Source of the DNA: an uncultured Clostridia bacterium
Lineage (GTDB): Bacteria > Bacillota > Clostridia > Oscillospirales > Acutalibacteraceae
DNA: 63,001 nucleotides
Assembly (NCBI GenBank): GCA_947630835.1
Contig: CANRIZ010000015.1
Coordinates: 1 to 63,001 of the forward strand
Direction of reading: 5' to 3'
The notes beneath the pieces were generated by a model, which saw only the letters and a program-made list of their open reading frames with translations, searched no databases and was not told the origin of the DNA. Of the stretch, positions 42,847 to 51,744 are shown piece after piece. A program made the position numbers and the translations under genes. The stretch's first letter is position 1. The number at the start of each line of letters is the position of its first letter.

Positions 42847-44170
42847 AAAATCCCCTCTTCTCCTTTTTCTCTTTCTTTTCTTCCGCTTCCTCGGATTCTG
42901 TTTCTTTCTCTATCTCCGCCGCTTTTTCCGCTTCGTCGGATACCGGCTCGCTTTGCGTTTCCGCAGTCTGCTCTGCCGAAGCTTCGCCCTCTCGCTGAGG
43001 CGGCAAAATATCGTCGAGCATATCCGATACCATTTCGTCTATCATCTGCGTTGCCTGTTGTAATTGAGAAGCTCCGCTTTCATTTGCCGAGGAGTCGAAA
43101 CCCTTGTCTGCTTTTTCGCCTTTCGGGGATGCAGCTTCCTGTGGAGGAAGCCCTTGAGCCTGTTCTTTGCCGTTTGCGTGTCCATCGTCAGAGCCTCGTA
43201 CACCGCCCAGGACGTTTTCAGCAATTTTTTCGCTTTCAAGTTCATCTTCCTCCTCATACTCTATTTTTTCAAACAGTCCGTCCGCAAACGCCTGCGGTTT
43301 AAACGGCTGTAAATCGTCTATCTGTTCTCCCACGCCTATAAACTTAACGGGTATGCCCAGTTCGTTTTTGATTGCAAGCACTACTCCGCCCCTTGCGGTG
43401 CCGTCGAGCTTTGTAAGCACTATGCCCGTAATATCGGCGACGGCTTTAAATTCCTTTGCCTGATTAACGGCGTTCTGACCCGTTGTGGCGTCAAGCACAA
43501 GCAGTATTTCCCTGTCCGAATAGGGAAGCTCCCTGTCGATAACCCTGTAAATCTTGGCGAGCTCCTCCATAAGATTCTTTTTGTTGTGAAGCCTGCCCGC
43601 CGTGTCGATGATTACTATATCCGTATTTCTTGCCTTTGCGGCGTTTACGGAATCGAAAACCACCGCCGCCGGATCCGCTCCCTCGGCGTGCTTAACTATC
43701 TCAACGCCGGAGCGATCCGCCCATATCTGAAGCTGGTCAATGGCGGCGGCCCTGAAAGTGTCGGCGGCGCCCAAAAGCACCTTTTTGCCCTGCGACTTAT
43801 ACATTGCCGCAAGCTTGCCTATGGTTGTGGTCTTGCCTACGCCGTTAACGCCTATTACGAGTATAACGGACGGCTGGGTGATAAGCCCCATATCCTCGCC
43901 GCCGTAAAGCAGTTCGGCGACGATATTTTTCATCTCCTGTTTTATGGCTTCCGAATTTTTAAGCTTTTTTTCGGCGACGTTCTTTTTAAGAGTTTCCGTT
44001 ATTTGGACGGCGGTAACCATACCCACGTCCGCCATAACGAGTATTTCCTCAAGCTCCGAATATAAATCGTCCGTAATCTCCTCCGCGTTATCGAACAAAT
44101 CGTCGATAGCGCCGGACATTTTATTTCTCGTCTTTGTAAGTCCGAAATTTATTTTACTGAAAATTCCCAT
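42821..44170 (-). CDS. ftsY: Signal recognition particle receptor FtsY with C-terminal acidic extension
   Basis: FtsY is the SRP receptor GTPase at the membrane. The NG domain fills residues about 1-300, with P-loop GVNGVGKT (107-114), DTAGR (189-193) and TKLDG (253-257). The usual acidic A domain is absent at the N terminus. Instead, about 150 residues rich in Glu, Ala and Ser follow the G domain and end in KKEKRGFFGLFNRHS, a basic-aromatic motif like a membrane-targeting helix. The N terminus (GIFSKINFGLTKTR) is similar. ATG at 44170 has GGAGG 7 bp upstream; a TTG 6 bp earlier is less likely. It follows smc, as in other Firmicutes. Confidence 0.95.
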   Translation of the reverse strand: MGIFSKINFGLTKTRNKMSGAIDDLFDNAEEITDDLYSELEEILVMADVGMVTAVQITETLKKNVAEKKLKNSEAIKQEMKNIVAELLYGGEDMGLITQPSVILVIGVNGVGKTTTIGKLAAMYKSQGKKVLLGAADTFRAAAIDQLQIWADRSGVEIVKHAEGADPAAVVFDSVNAAKARNTDIVIIDTAGRLHNKKNLMEELAKIYRVIDRELPYSDREILLVLDATTGQNAVNQAKEFKAVADITGIVLTKLDGTARGGVVLAIKNELGIPVKFIGVGEQIDDLQPFKPQAFADGLFEKIEYEEEDELESEKIAENVLGGVRGSDDGHANGKEQAQGLPPQEAASPKGEKADKGFDSSANESGASQLQQATQMIDEMVSDMLDDILPPQREGEASAEQTAETQSEPVSDEAEKAAEIEKETESEEAEEKKEKKEKRGFFGLFNRHS

Positions 44171-44205
44171 TGCCAAACCTCCGAAACAGTCTGTTTATTT
44201 TAAAA

Positions 44206-47200
44206 TCAAGCCAAGCCGAGCTTTTGAGCCATTTCCGCCGTCCTCAATTCAAGCAGCTTTGAAACGCCCTTTTCCTGCATGGTGACGCCGTAAAGCACGT
44301 CCGCCTCCTCCATAGTTCCCCGCCTGTGCGAGATAAGGATAAACTGGGTGTTGTTTGTCATTCTTCTGACATAGCTTGCGTAACGCCCTACGTTTACGTC
44401 GTCAAGAGCCGCCTCGACCTCGTCAAAAATGCAAAACGGCGCGGGCGTTACCTTTAAAATCGCAAACAAAAGCGCAATAGCCGAAATTGCCTTTTCGCCG
44501 CCCGAAAGCAGGTCTATGTTCTTGACGTTTTTACCGGGAGGCTGAACCTTGATTTCGATATTGCATTCAAGAATATCAAGCTCGTTTTCCAAGCGAAGCT
44601 CCGCTCTGCCCCCTCCGAAAAGCTCTCTGAAGGTTTCGCCGAAGCAGGCGTTGATTTTATTAAAGCTCTCCCTGAATTGGGACGCCATTTTTCCCGTTAA
44701 ATCATAAATAAGCTTGTTAAGCTCGTTTTTGGATTTTTCAACGTCGTTTATCTGACCGGACAAGAACTCGTACCTTTCGGCAACCTCCTTGTACTCCTCG
44801 ATAGCCGAAACGTTTACCGAACCCAAAGCCTTTATCTGCGCTTTAAGCTCCGTAAGGCGCTTGCCTGCGGCGTGATAATCTTCGATAACTATTTCAAGCG
44901 AAGCGGCTTCCCTGCGAGTGAGCTGATATTCCTCGTAAAGCTTTGCGGAAATATCGTCGTACTCCTTACGCATGGATATTTTCTTTTCCTCCAAACGGGC
45001 AAGCTCGCTGCCAAGCTGTTCGCGCTCGGTTGTTTTTGAGCGTTCAAGCAGCCTCATATCGTTCTGCTGCTTTTCAAGAACATTTCGGTTTTCTATAAGG
45101 GCTTCTATATCCGACCTTGAATTTTCGGACGCTTTTTTTAAATCCGAAACGTTAAGCTTTAAATTTTCTATATTCTTTTCAAGCTGTATATTCTTTTCCC
45201 TGATTTTCAAAATCTCTGCGTCAAGCACGCTTTCCTTATCGGTGTGCCCCTCTTTTCGGGCGTTAAGATGGCGCAAGGTATCCTCGTTTGTCTGAATATC
45301 CTTTTTAAGAGAAAGAGCCTCCAAGCTCAACTGCGACGCCTTTTTTGAAAGTTCCTCCCTCGAAGCCACGATTTCTTCCCGACGTCCCGTGATTTTTTCA
45401 AGCTCCAGCTCCTTTTCGGAAATAAGCTTAGTGAGCCTTTCGGTTTCCGAAGCCGCATTTACCGCGCCCTTGCTTATATCGTCAATACGCTTTTCAAGAG
45501 TTTCCCTTTCCTCTGAAAGCTCCTTTACCGTACCGGACAAAGCTCCGAGCTGTTCCTCTTTAAGCTTAAATTCGCCTTCGAGCCTGATTTTTTCCTCATT
45601 TTTTCTGAGTAAATCGCCCTCTGCGCCTTCAAGCTCCGCCGAAGCCTTGGCGGCGTCCTCGCTGAGCTGTTTATAATCGGATTCCAAGCTCTTAATTTGG
45701 TTCTTGATTGACTCAAGTCCTTTTTTCAGCCTGTCTATCTCGTTTCCCCTGCTTAAAATGCCCGCGTTTTGGGTTCTTGAACCGCCCGTCATACTTCCGC
45801 CGGCATTGACAACCTGACCGTCAAGAGTAACTATCTTAAAGCGGTAATTGTATTTTTTTGCTATGCTTACCGCGCAGTCCATATCATCGCAGACAACCGT
45901 TCTGCCGAGCAAAGAATTGATAATTTCGGAATATTTGCGCTCGCAGGAAACGAGCTTGGATGCAATGTTTATATAACCGTATTCGTCGTCAAGTCCCTTT
46001 TCCGTAAGAGTTTTCCCTTTAATTGCGGAAACGGGCAAAAACGTTGCCCTGCCCGAACGCGATTGTTTTAAGAAAATAATCGCCGCTTTGGCGTCGTTTT
46101 CATTGTTTGTAACTATATTCTGAACCGCGGCGCCCAAGGCGGTTTCAATAGCCGCGGAATATTTTTCGCCGACCGTGATAAGCTGTGAAAGCGGCCCGTC
46201 TATTCCGCGCAAAGCGCCCCTTTTGACCTCGTTCATAACCGCCTTTATCGAACCGGAATAGCCCTCCATATTTTTTTCAAGCTCTTTTAGTATTTTTATC
46301 CTGTCCTCGGCGTTTTGAAATTCTCTCTGCTTTTCAACAAGCCTGTCCTTACATTCTCCTGCCTTTTTCCCTCTCGCCTCGAAGCGCATGGAGTAGCCGT
46401 CGATGGAGTTTTTAACGCAAGCGATTTCCTCCTCGCAGTTTTTAAGAGCCTCTTTTGCTTCGTCCCTGCTCTTTTTACATTTCTCGTACACTTCCCGCCT
46501 GCCGCCGAGAGCCTCGTCGATGGCCTTAATCCTCGCCTCGATTTCACGGGTGGAGGAATTTGCGGTTTCGCTCGTTACCCTGTTGTCCGCAAGCTCAACG
46601 GAAAGCGACGATATTTCGGAGGATAAAAGCTGCGCCCTGTCGGAAATTTCCGAATTGCTCGCCTTAAATTCTTCCTCTCTTTTTGCCAAAAGGGCGGTTT
46701 TTTCCTCAATTTCGCTTATCTTCGCCCTTGCGTTCTCTATATTTTCCCGAGCTTCCCCGATTCGCTCGTCAAGATGCTGCTTCGTTTCGTTTTCAAAGCC
46801 TTTGTCCTTTTCGAGCCTTTGGATAGCTTCATTGTTATGTAAAATTGAGTTTTCCTCAACCTTTATCTGCGTTTCGAGTGCGGAAAGCTGCTCCTCCGAA
46901 ACGGAAGATTTGCTCCTGATTTCTTCGATTTTGACGTTGATTTGCCTTATGCCGTCGGCAGCCTCGTCTATCTTTTTTTCGATTTCCCCAAGCTCCTGCT
47001 CCGCCTGCCTGTAGTTTACCTCGGCAGTTGAAATTTTATGCTCCTGCTCGCGCAGTCTTTCGTTGGTTTTTTCAATGGTATCAAGCCAAATTCCTATTTC
47101 AAGCTGTTTTTTTTCATCAGCCAAAACTATAAATTTCTGCGCCTTTTCGCTCTGCGCTTTAAGAGGGCCTATTCTCGATTCAAGCTCCGTAAGTATATCC

Positions 47201-47775
47201 CTCAGGCGCACAAGATTTTCCTCCGCCTGACTAAGCCTTTTTATTGCGTCGGCGCGGCGGTAACGGAAATGCGAAATTCCCGCCGCTTCCTCAAGCATTT
47301 CGCGGCGTTCGCCCGCCCTTGAAGACACCATATCGGCTATTTTGCCCTGACCGACTATGGAATATCCGTCCCGACCGAGTCCCGTATCCATAAAAAGCTC
47401 GTTTACGTCCCTGAGCCTTGCGCTTTCGCCGTTAATGAGATATTCGCTTTCGCCCGAACGGAAATAACGCCTTGTGACGAAAACCTCGTCTTTGTCCCCT
47501 GCAAGCGCCCTGTCGGTGTTGTCAAGGCGCAGAGTAACCTCCGCAAAGCCCTTAGCCTTGCGTATGTCCGTTCCGTCAAAGATAACGTCCTCCATCTTTG
47601 AGCCTCTCAGGTTTTTGGTTGACTGCTCGCCCAAAACCCAGCGCACTGCGTCGGAAATATTGCTTTTGCCGCTGCCGTTAGGCCCTACGACGGCGGTTAT
47701 GCCCTTATTGAATTCAAGTACCGTTTTATCGGGGAATGATTTAAAACCCTGCATTTCCAGCGCTTTTAAAAACAT
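44206..47775 (-). CDS. smc: Chromosome segregation protein SMC
   Basis: The 1189-residue protein has the N-terminal Walker A (VGPNGSGKSNISDAVRWVLG), long coiled coils (about 170-500 and 680-1020), and a central hinge (about 510-660, with YSGSIKAVMNEVKRG, GGSMTGG). The C-terminal signature LSGGEKAISAIAL and Walker B FCIFDEVEAALDD complete the ABC-type head. Length is typical. It acts with ScpAB, not in this window, in condensing the nucleoid. It ends near 44206, 36 bp from ftsY. Confidence 0.97.
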   Translation of the reverse strand: MFLKALEMQGFKSFPDKTVLEFNKGITAVVGPNGSGKSNISDAVRWVLGEQSTKNLRGSKMEDVIFDGTDIRKAKGFAEVTLRLDNTDRALAGDKDEVFVTRRYFRSGESEYLINGESARLRDVNELFMDTGLGRDGYSIVGQGKIADMVSSRAGERREMLEEAAGISHFRYRRADAIKRLSQAEENLVRLRDILTELESRIGPLKAQSEKAQKFIVLADEKKQLEIGIWLDTIEKTNERLREQEHKISTAEVNYRQAEQELGEIEKKIDEAADGIRQINVKIEEIRSKSSVSEEQLSALETQIKVEENSILHNNEAIQRLEKDKGFENETKQHLDERIGEARENIENARAKISEIEEKTALLAKREEEFKASNSEISDRAQLLSSEISSLSVELADNRVTSETANSSTREIEARIKAIDEALGGRREVYEKCKKSRDEAKEALKNCEEEIACVKNSIDGYSMRFEARGKKAGECKDRLVEKQREFQNAEDRIKILKELEKNMEGYSGSIKAVMNEVKRGALRGIDGPLSQLITVGEKYSAAIETALGAAVQNIVTNNENDAKAAIIFLKQSRSGRATFLPVSAIKGKTLTEKGLDDEYGYINIASKLVSCERKYSEIINSLLGRTVVCDDMDCAVSIAKKYNYRFKIVTLDGQVVNAGGSMTGGSRTQNAGILSRGNEIDRLKKGLESIKNQIKSLESDYKQLSEDAAKASAELEGAEGDLLRKNEEKIRLEGEFKLKEEQLGALSGTVKELSEERETLEKRIDDISKGAVNAASETERLTKLISEKELELEKITGRREEIVASREELSKKASQLSLEALSLKKDIQTNEDTLRHLNARKEGHTDKESVLDAEILKIREKNIQLEKNIENLKLNVSDLKKASENSRSDIEALIENRNVLEKQQNDMRLLERSKTTEREQLGSELARLEEKKISMRKEYDDISAKLYEEYQLTRREAASLEIVIEDYHAAGKRLTELKAQIKALGSVNVSAIEEYKEVAERYEFLSGQINDVEKSKNELNKLIYDLTGKMASQFRESFNKINACFGETFRELFGGGRAELRLENELDILECNIEIKVQPPGKNVKNIDLLSGGEKAISAIALLFAILKVTPAPFCIFDEVEAALDDVNVGRYASYVRRMTNNTQFILISHRRGTMEEADVLYGVTMQEKGVSKLLELRTAEMAQKLGLA

Positions 47776-47776
47776 A

Positions 47777-48778
47777 TTATAATTCCTTTACCTTGATTTC
47801 ATAATCATCCAAAAAATCGTTACCTTTTATTTTACAATAAAAGCCCGCTTTTTTCAATGCTTTTTCGTTTCTTTTTGACTGCCCTATCGCTTTTGAAATT
47901 GATTTTTGAGGCACTTCTATAACGTACTGCCTGCCCCTGTCCTTTTTGCCCAGACATTCAAGCATTTGTTTAAGATATATCTCGCCCTCGCACAGCTCTC
48001 TGAACGCGGGGTGATATGCTCCCGCTATGTAACCTTCCTCTACCGAGCCGCCGGAATGAAGCCCGAGCCTTATAACCTTGACGCCGTTTTTTCGGAACAT
48101 CAAAAGAAGCAGGGCGCAAAGTTCAACCGCCTCGTCGAGGCTCTGCGCTTTGTATTCGCCTGTTTCAAGCCTTTTTGCAAGCTCGGTATTTTCAAGCACT
48201 ATTGTGGGATATATCCTTACGGTATCGGGCTTTAAATCTATAAGCCGCCGAGCCGTTAATATATCCTTATCCCTGTCCGAGCCGAAAAGCCCCGTCATCA
48301 TCTGAAGCCCGAGCGAAAAGCCGTACTCCGAGATAAGCCGCGAAGCGTTTACGACGTCCTCGGCGCTGTGTCCTCTGTTGTTAAGCGCAAGCACCGAATT
48401 GTCCATACTCTGCGCGCCCAATTCAATCGAGGTAACGCCGTAACGTTTTAAAATTTCAAGCTTACGGCCGTCAATGCAGTCGGGACGGGTGGAAATTCTT
48501 ATGCCCTTAAAATATTTTTTGTCGATATATTCTTTTGCGCTTTCGAGCAGAGAAATCATATATTCCTCGTCTATTGCGGTAAAGCTTCCGCCGAAAAAGG
48601 CTATTTCCGAATTTTCGGGATTTGCATTGCCGCTTTTTACCGCAATTTCGCAGGCTTTTCTCACGTCTTGCGCAACGGGACTGTTCAGCGCTCCCGATAT
48701 AGTCCTTTGGTTGCAGAAGCTGCAGCGGTAGGGACAGCCCGCATGCGGCACAAACAGCGCAACATTTGCATGCTTCAA
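47777..48778 (-). CDS. Radical SAM protein, Elp3-like
   Basis: The 333-residue protein has the radical SAM cysteines at 15, 19 and 22 in GCPYRCSFC and FFGGSFTAI, plus the Elp3-type QSMDNSVLALNNRGHSAED. In many clostridia this protein lies between rnc and smc. Full Elp3 has a C-terminal acetyltransferase domain, which is missing here, so the role may be different; the substrate is unknown. It is 1 bp from smc and overlaps rnc by 4 bp. Confidence 0.85.
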   Translation of the reverse strand: MKHANVALFVPHAGCPYRCSFCNQRTISGALNSPVAQDVRKACEIAVKSGNANPENSEIAFFGGSFTAIDEEYMISLLESAKEYIDKKYFKGIRISTRPDCIDGRKLEILKRYGVTSIELGAQSMDNSVLALNNRGHSAEDVVNASRLISEYGFSLGLQMMTGLFGSDRDKDILTARRLIDLKPDTVRIYPTIVLENTELAKRLETGEYKAQSLDEAVELCALLLLMFRKNGVKVIRLGLHSGGSVEEGYIAGAYHPAFRELCEGEIYLKQMLECLGKKDRGRQYVIEVPQKSISKAIGQSKRNEKALKKAGFYCKIKGNDFLDDYEIKVKEL

Positions 48779-49443
48779 ATTCCCATCAGCTCCAACGCCT
48801 GTTTTGCCGCCTGCTGCTCGGCTTTTTTCTTGCTTTTATCCGTTCCCCTGCCTATGACGTTTGAATTGAGATGCACCTCAACCTCAAACAGCTTGTTGTG
48901 ATCGGGGCCCGATTCGGAAACGACCTCGTATTTAAGCTCTTCTCCGTGATTTCTCTGTACAACCTCTTGCAAGATTGTTTTGTAATCCTTAAAATTCGGT
49001 TTTTCTTCAACATAAGGAGCTACGAACCTCAACACAAAGCTTTTTGCCTGCTCTATTCCCGAATCAAGATAAATTGCGGCTATAAGCGCTTCAAAAGCGT
49101 CGGAAAGAACCGACGGTCTGTTCCTTCCTCCCGTCAGTTCCTCGCCGCGGCTCAATTTTATGCGGGCGCCGAGGTTGATTTGCTTTGCAAACTCAAAAAG
49201 CGAATTTTCACACACGGCGTAGCTTCTGAGCTTGGTAAGCTCTCCTTCGGGGAAGCTCGTATGGTTTTGGAAAAGATATTCCGCCGTCACAAAGCCCAAA
49301 ACGGAATCGCCCAAAAATTCAAGCCTTTCATTGTCGCCGAGCGCGGTGTGGTTTTCATTTGCGTATGACGAATGGGTTAAAGCCTTTTCAAGCAGCTTCT
49401 TATTCTTAAATTCATATCCTATTATCTGTTCAAACTCGCTCAT
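48775..49443 (-). CDS. rnc: Ribonuclease III
   Basis: RNase III cuts double-stranded RNA in rRNA processing. The 222-residue protein has the catalytic signature NERLEFLGDSVLGF, the second acidic cluster SDAFEALIAAIYLD, and a C-terminal dsRBD (YKTILQEVVQRN ... KKKAEQQAAKQAL). ATG at 49443 has GAGG 8 bp before it and is preferred to an in-frame start at 49470. It overlaps plsX by 14 bp. The acpP gene, often found between them, is absent. Confidence 0.96.
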   Translation of the reverse strand: MSEFEQIIGYEFKNKKLLEKALTHSSYANENHTALGDNERLEFLGDSVLGFVTAEYLFQNHTSFPEGELTKLRSYAVCENSLFEFAKQINLGARIKLSRGEELTGGRNRPSVLSDAFEALIAAIYLDSGIEQAKSFVLRFVAPYVEEKPNFKDYKTILQEVVQRNHGEELKYEVVSESGPDHNKLFEVEVHLNSNVIGRGTDKSKKKAEQQAAKQALELMGI

Positions 49444-50437
49444 TTTCACTACCTCTAAATGAGTTTTCAACTATATCTATATATCCCGACTGCGTAAACT
49501 TAACCGCCTGAGCTATTGTATTCTTAACAGCATATGCGTCCGACGAACCGTGAGCCTTAAACACGGGCTTACGCACGCCTACAAGCGGAGCTCCGCCGTA
49601 TTTTTTGTAGTTCATACTTTCCTTAAATTCATCCATACCCGATTTTACGCCGAGATATGAAAGCTTTGTTAAAATATTTTTCTTGAATATATCCTTAACG
49701 CGGTTTGAAATCGCCTTTGCCGCGCCCTCGTACATCTTTATTATCATATTGCCCGAAAATCCGTCCGAAACTATAACGTCCGCCTCGCCGAACGGTATAC
49801 TTCGAGCCTCTATATTGCCTATGAAATTCAAATTCTTATCCTCTTTAAGCCTCTTGTAGGTTTCAACCGCAAGCGGCGTACCCTTTGTTTCCTCCGTACC
49901 TATATTGGCAAGCGCAACCCTCGGATTTTCAACGTCGAGGATTTTTTCCATATACAATTTGCCAAGCGCCGCAAACTGGCAGAGCATATCGCTGCTGCAC
50001 TCGCAGTTTGCGCCCGTATCCACCAAAATAAACGGCTTGTTGTTTGAAGGCATAACCGCCGCAAGCGCAGGTCTTTTAATCCCCTTAATTCTCTTTACTA
50101 TAAGCGTGCCGCCTACGAGTATTGCGCCGGTGCTTCCCGCAGAAATAAATGCGTCGCCTTCGCCGTCGGCAAGAGCGTCAAGCCCTACCCCCAGGGAAGT
50201 GCCTCTCTTTGACTTTACGATTTCCGACGGAGTATCGGTCATATCAAACACCGTATCCGCATTTTTTATTTGGAAGGAAGAAATATCGAGAGAATTTTCC
50301 TCGGCGCACTTTTCTATTAATTCCTTACTGCCGGTAAGTATTATATCAACGCCAAGCTCTTTTTTTGCCTCTGTGCAGCCCTTGATGATTTCAAGCGGAG
50401 CGTTATCGCCGCCGAACGCGTCAACTATGATTTTCAT
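49430..50437 (-). CDS. plsX: Phosphate acyltransferase PlsX
   Basis: PlsX forms acyl-phosphate from acyl-ACP for membrane phospholipid synthesis. The 335-residue protein has MKIIVDAFGGDNAPLEIIKG at the start, STGAILVGG, and DVIVSDGFSGNMIIKMYEG. The length is right. It overlaps trmFO by 4 bp. Confidence 0.96.
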   Translation of the reverse strand: MKIIVDAFGGDNAPLEIIKGCTEAKKELGVDIILTGSKELIEKCAEENSLDISSFQIKNADTVFDMTDTPSEIVKSKRGTSLGVGLDALADGEGDAFISAGSTGAILVGGTLIVKRIKGIKRPALAAVMPSNNKPFILVDTGANCECSSDMLCQFAALGKLYMEKILDVENPRVALANIGTEETKGTPLAVETYKRLKEDKNLNFIGNIEARSIPFGEADVIVSDGFSGNMIIKMYEGAAKAISNRVKDIFKKNILTKLSYLGVKSGMDEFKESMNYKKYGGAPLVGVRKPVFKAHGSSDAYAVKNTIAQAVKFTQSGYIDIVENSFRGSENERV

Positions 50438-51741
50438 ATTCCGTTCTCCTCCTTAAATCTTTTTAAATCGTTTAAAGCCCTGTTTGCAAGCGCCGTATAT
50501 CTTTCGCTTTTATCCCTGATTTTGTTTTCAAGCGCAGGCAAAACGCCGAAATTTGCCCCCATAGGCTGAAAACTCTTCACGCTCGGGTCGCTTATGTAGC
50601 GGGAAAGCGCGCCCATCATAACGGTTTCGGGTAAGGTTACGGTGTTTTTCCCAAAAAGCCTTCTCGCCGCGTTTAAGCCGGCAAGTATTCCGGACGAGGC
50701 GGATTCCATATAGCCCTCCACTCCGGTTATCTGCCCGGCAAAGAAAATGTCCGGATTTTTACGCATAGAAAAATCGGAATTTAAAAGCTCGGGCGAATTT
50801 ATAAAGGTGTTCCTGTGCATAACGCCGTAGCGCAAAAACTCGGCGTTTTTAAGAGCCGGAAACATCGAAAAAACTCTTTTCTGCTCCGTAAATTTCAAAT
50901 TGGTCTGGAACCCTACAAGGTTATACATGGTCCCCTGCGAATTTTCACTGCGAAGCTGTAAATTCGCCCACGGTCTGCGTCCCGTTCTCGGGTCGATAAG
51001 CCCAACGGGTTTTAAGGGGCCGTAACGCATGGTATCCTTGCCCCTCGAAGCCAAGACCTCGATAGGCATACAGCCCTCGTAAACGTCCTTTTTCCTGTCA
51101 AAGCTGTGAAGCTCCGCGCTTTCCGCATTTATAATCGCCTCGTAAAACGCCTCGTACTCCTCCCTGTTCATAGGGCAGTTAATATAGTCGTCCCCGCCCC
51201 TGCCGTATCTTGACTGGGTAAATGCACAATTCATATCAATACTGTCCGAGGAAACTATCGGAGCCGCGGCGTCGTAAAAGAAAAGGCTGTCGCCGCAAAG
51301 CTTTTTAATCTCTGCCGATAGACTGTCGCTTGCAAGCGGTCCTGCGGCAATAATTACCGCGTCCGCCTGCGGCAAAGAGGAAACTTCCTTTGTAATTACG
51401 TTTATTTTCTCGGCCGATTTTATCCTGTCGGTTATTAATTTTGAAAACAATTCCCTGTCGACCGCCAAAGCTCCGCCCGCAGGTACGGACGTCTTTTTTG
51501 CGGCGCAGACGCATATCGATTCAAAACAGAGCATTTCTTCCTTTAAAAGCCCTGCGGCGGAATTCAGCCGCTGTGCTTTCAGAGAATTTGAACATACAAG
51601 CTCCGCAAAATTGTCGGATTTATGCGCCGGCGAACGCTTTATCGGCTTCATCTCGTACAAATCGACCTCAACGCCGTATTTATTGAGCTGCCATGCCGCC
51701 TCGCACCCTGCGAGCCCCGCTCCGATAACTGCTGCTTTCAT
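50434..51741 (-). CDS. trmFO: Methylenetetrahydrofolate--tRNA-(uracil-54) methyltransferase TrmFO
   Basis: TrmFO makes T54 in the T-loop using folate and FAD. The 435-residue protein starts with the FAD-binding AVIGAGLAGCEAAWQL and has ELVCSNSLK, AQRLNSAAG and QITGVEGYMESASSG. It sits between topA and plsX, part of the usual topA-trmFO neighbourhood. Confidence 0.95.
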   Translation of the reverse strand: MKAAVIGAGLAGCEAAWQLNKYGVEVDLYEMKPIKRSPAHKSDNFAELVCSNSLKAQRLNSAAGLLKEEMLCFESICVCAAKKTSVPAGGALAVDRELFSKLITDRIKSAEKINVITKEVSSLPQADAVIIAAGPLASDSLSAEIKKLCGDSLFFYDAAAPIVSSDSIDMNCAFTQSRYGRGGDDYINCPMNREEYEAFYEAIINAESAELHSFDRKKDVYEGCMPIEVLASRGKDTMRYGPLKPVGLIDPRTGRRPWANLQLRSENSQGTMYNLVGFQTNLKFTEQKRVFSMFPALKNAEFLRYGVMHRNTFINSPELLNSDFSMRKNPDIFFAGQITGVEGYMESASSGILAGLNAARRLFGKNTVTLPETVMMGALSRYISDPSVKSFQPMGANFGVLPALENKIRDKSERYTALANRALNDLKRFKEENGI

Positions 51742-51744
51742 CCG

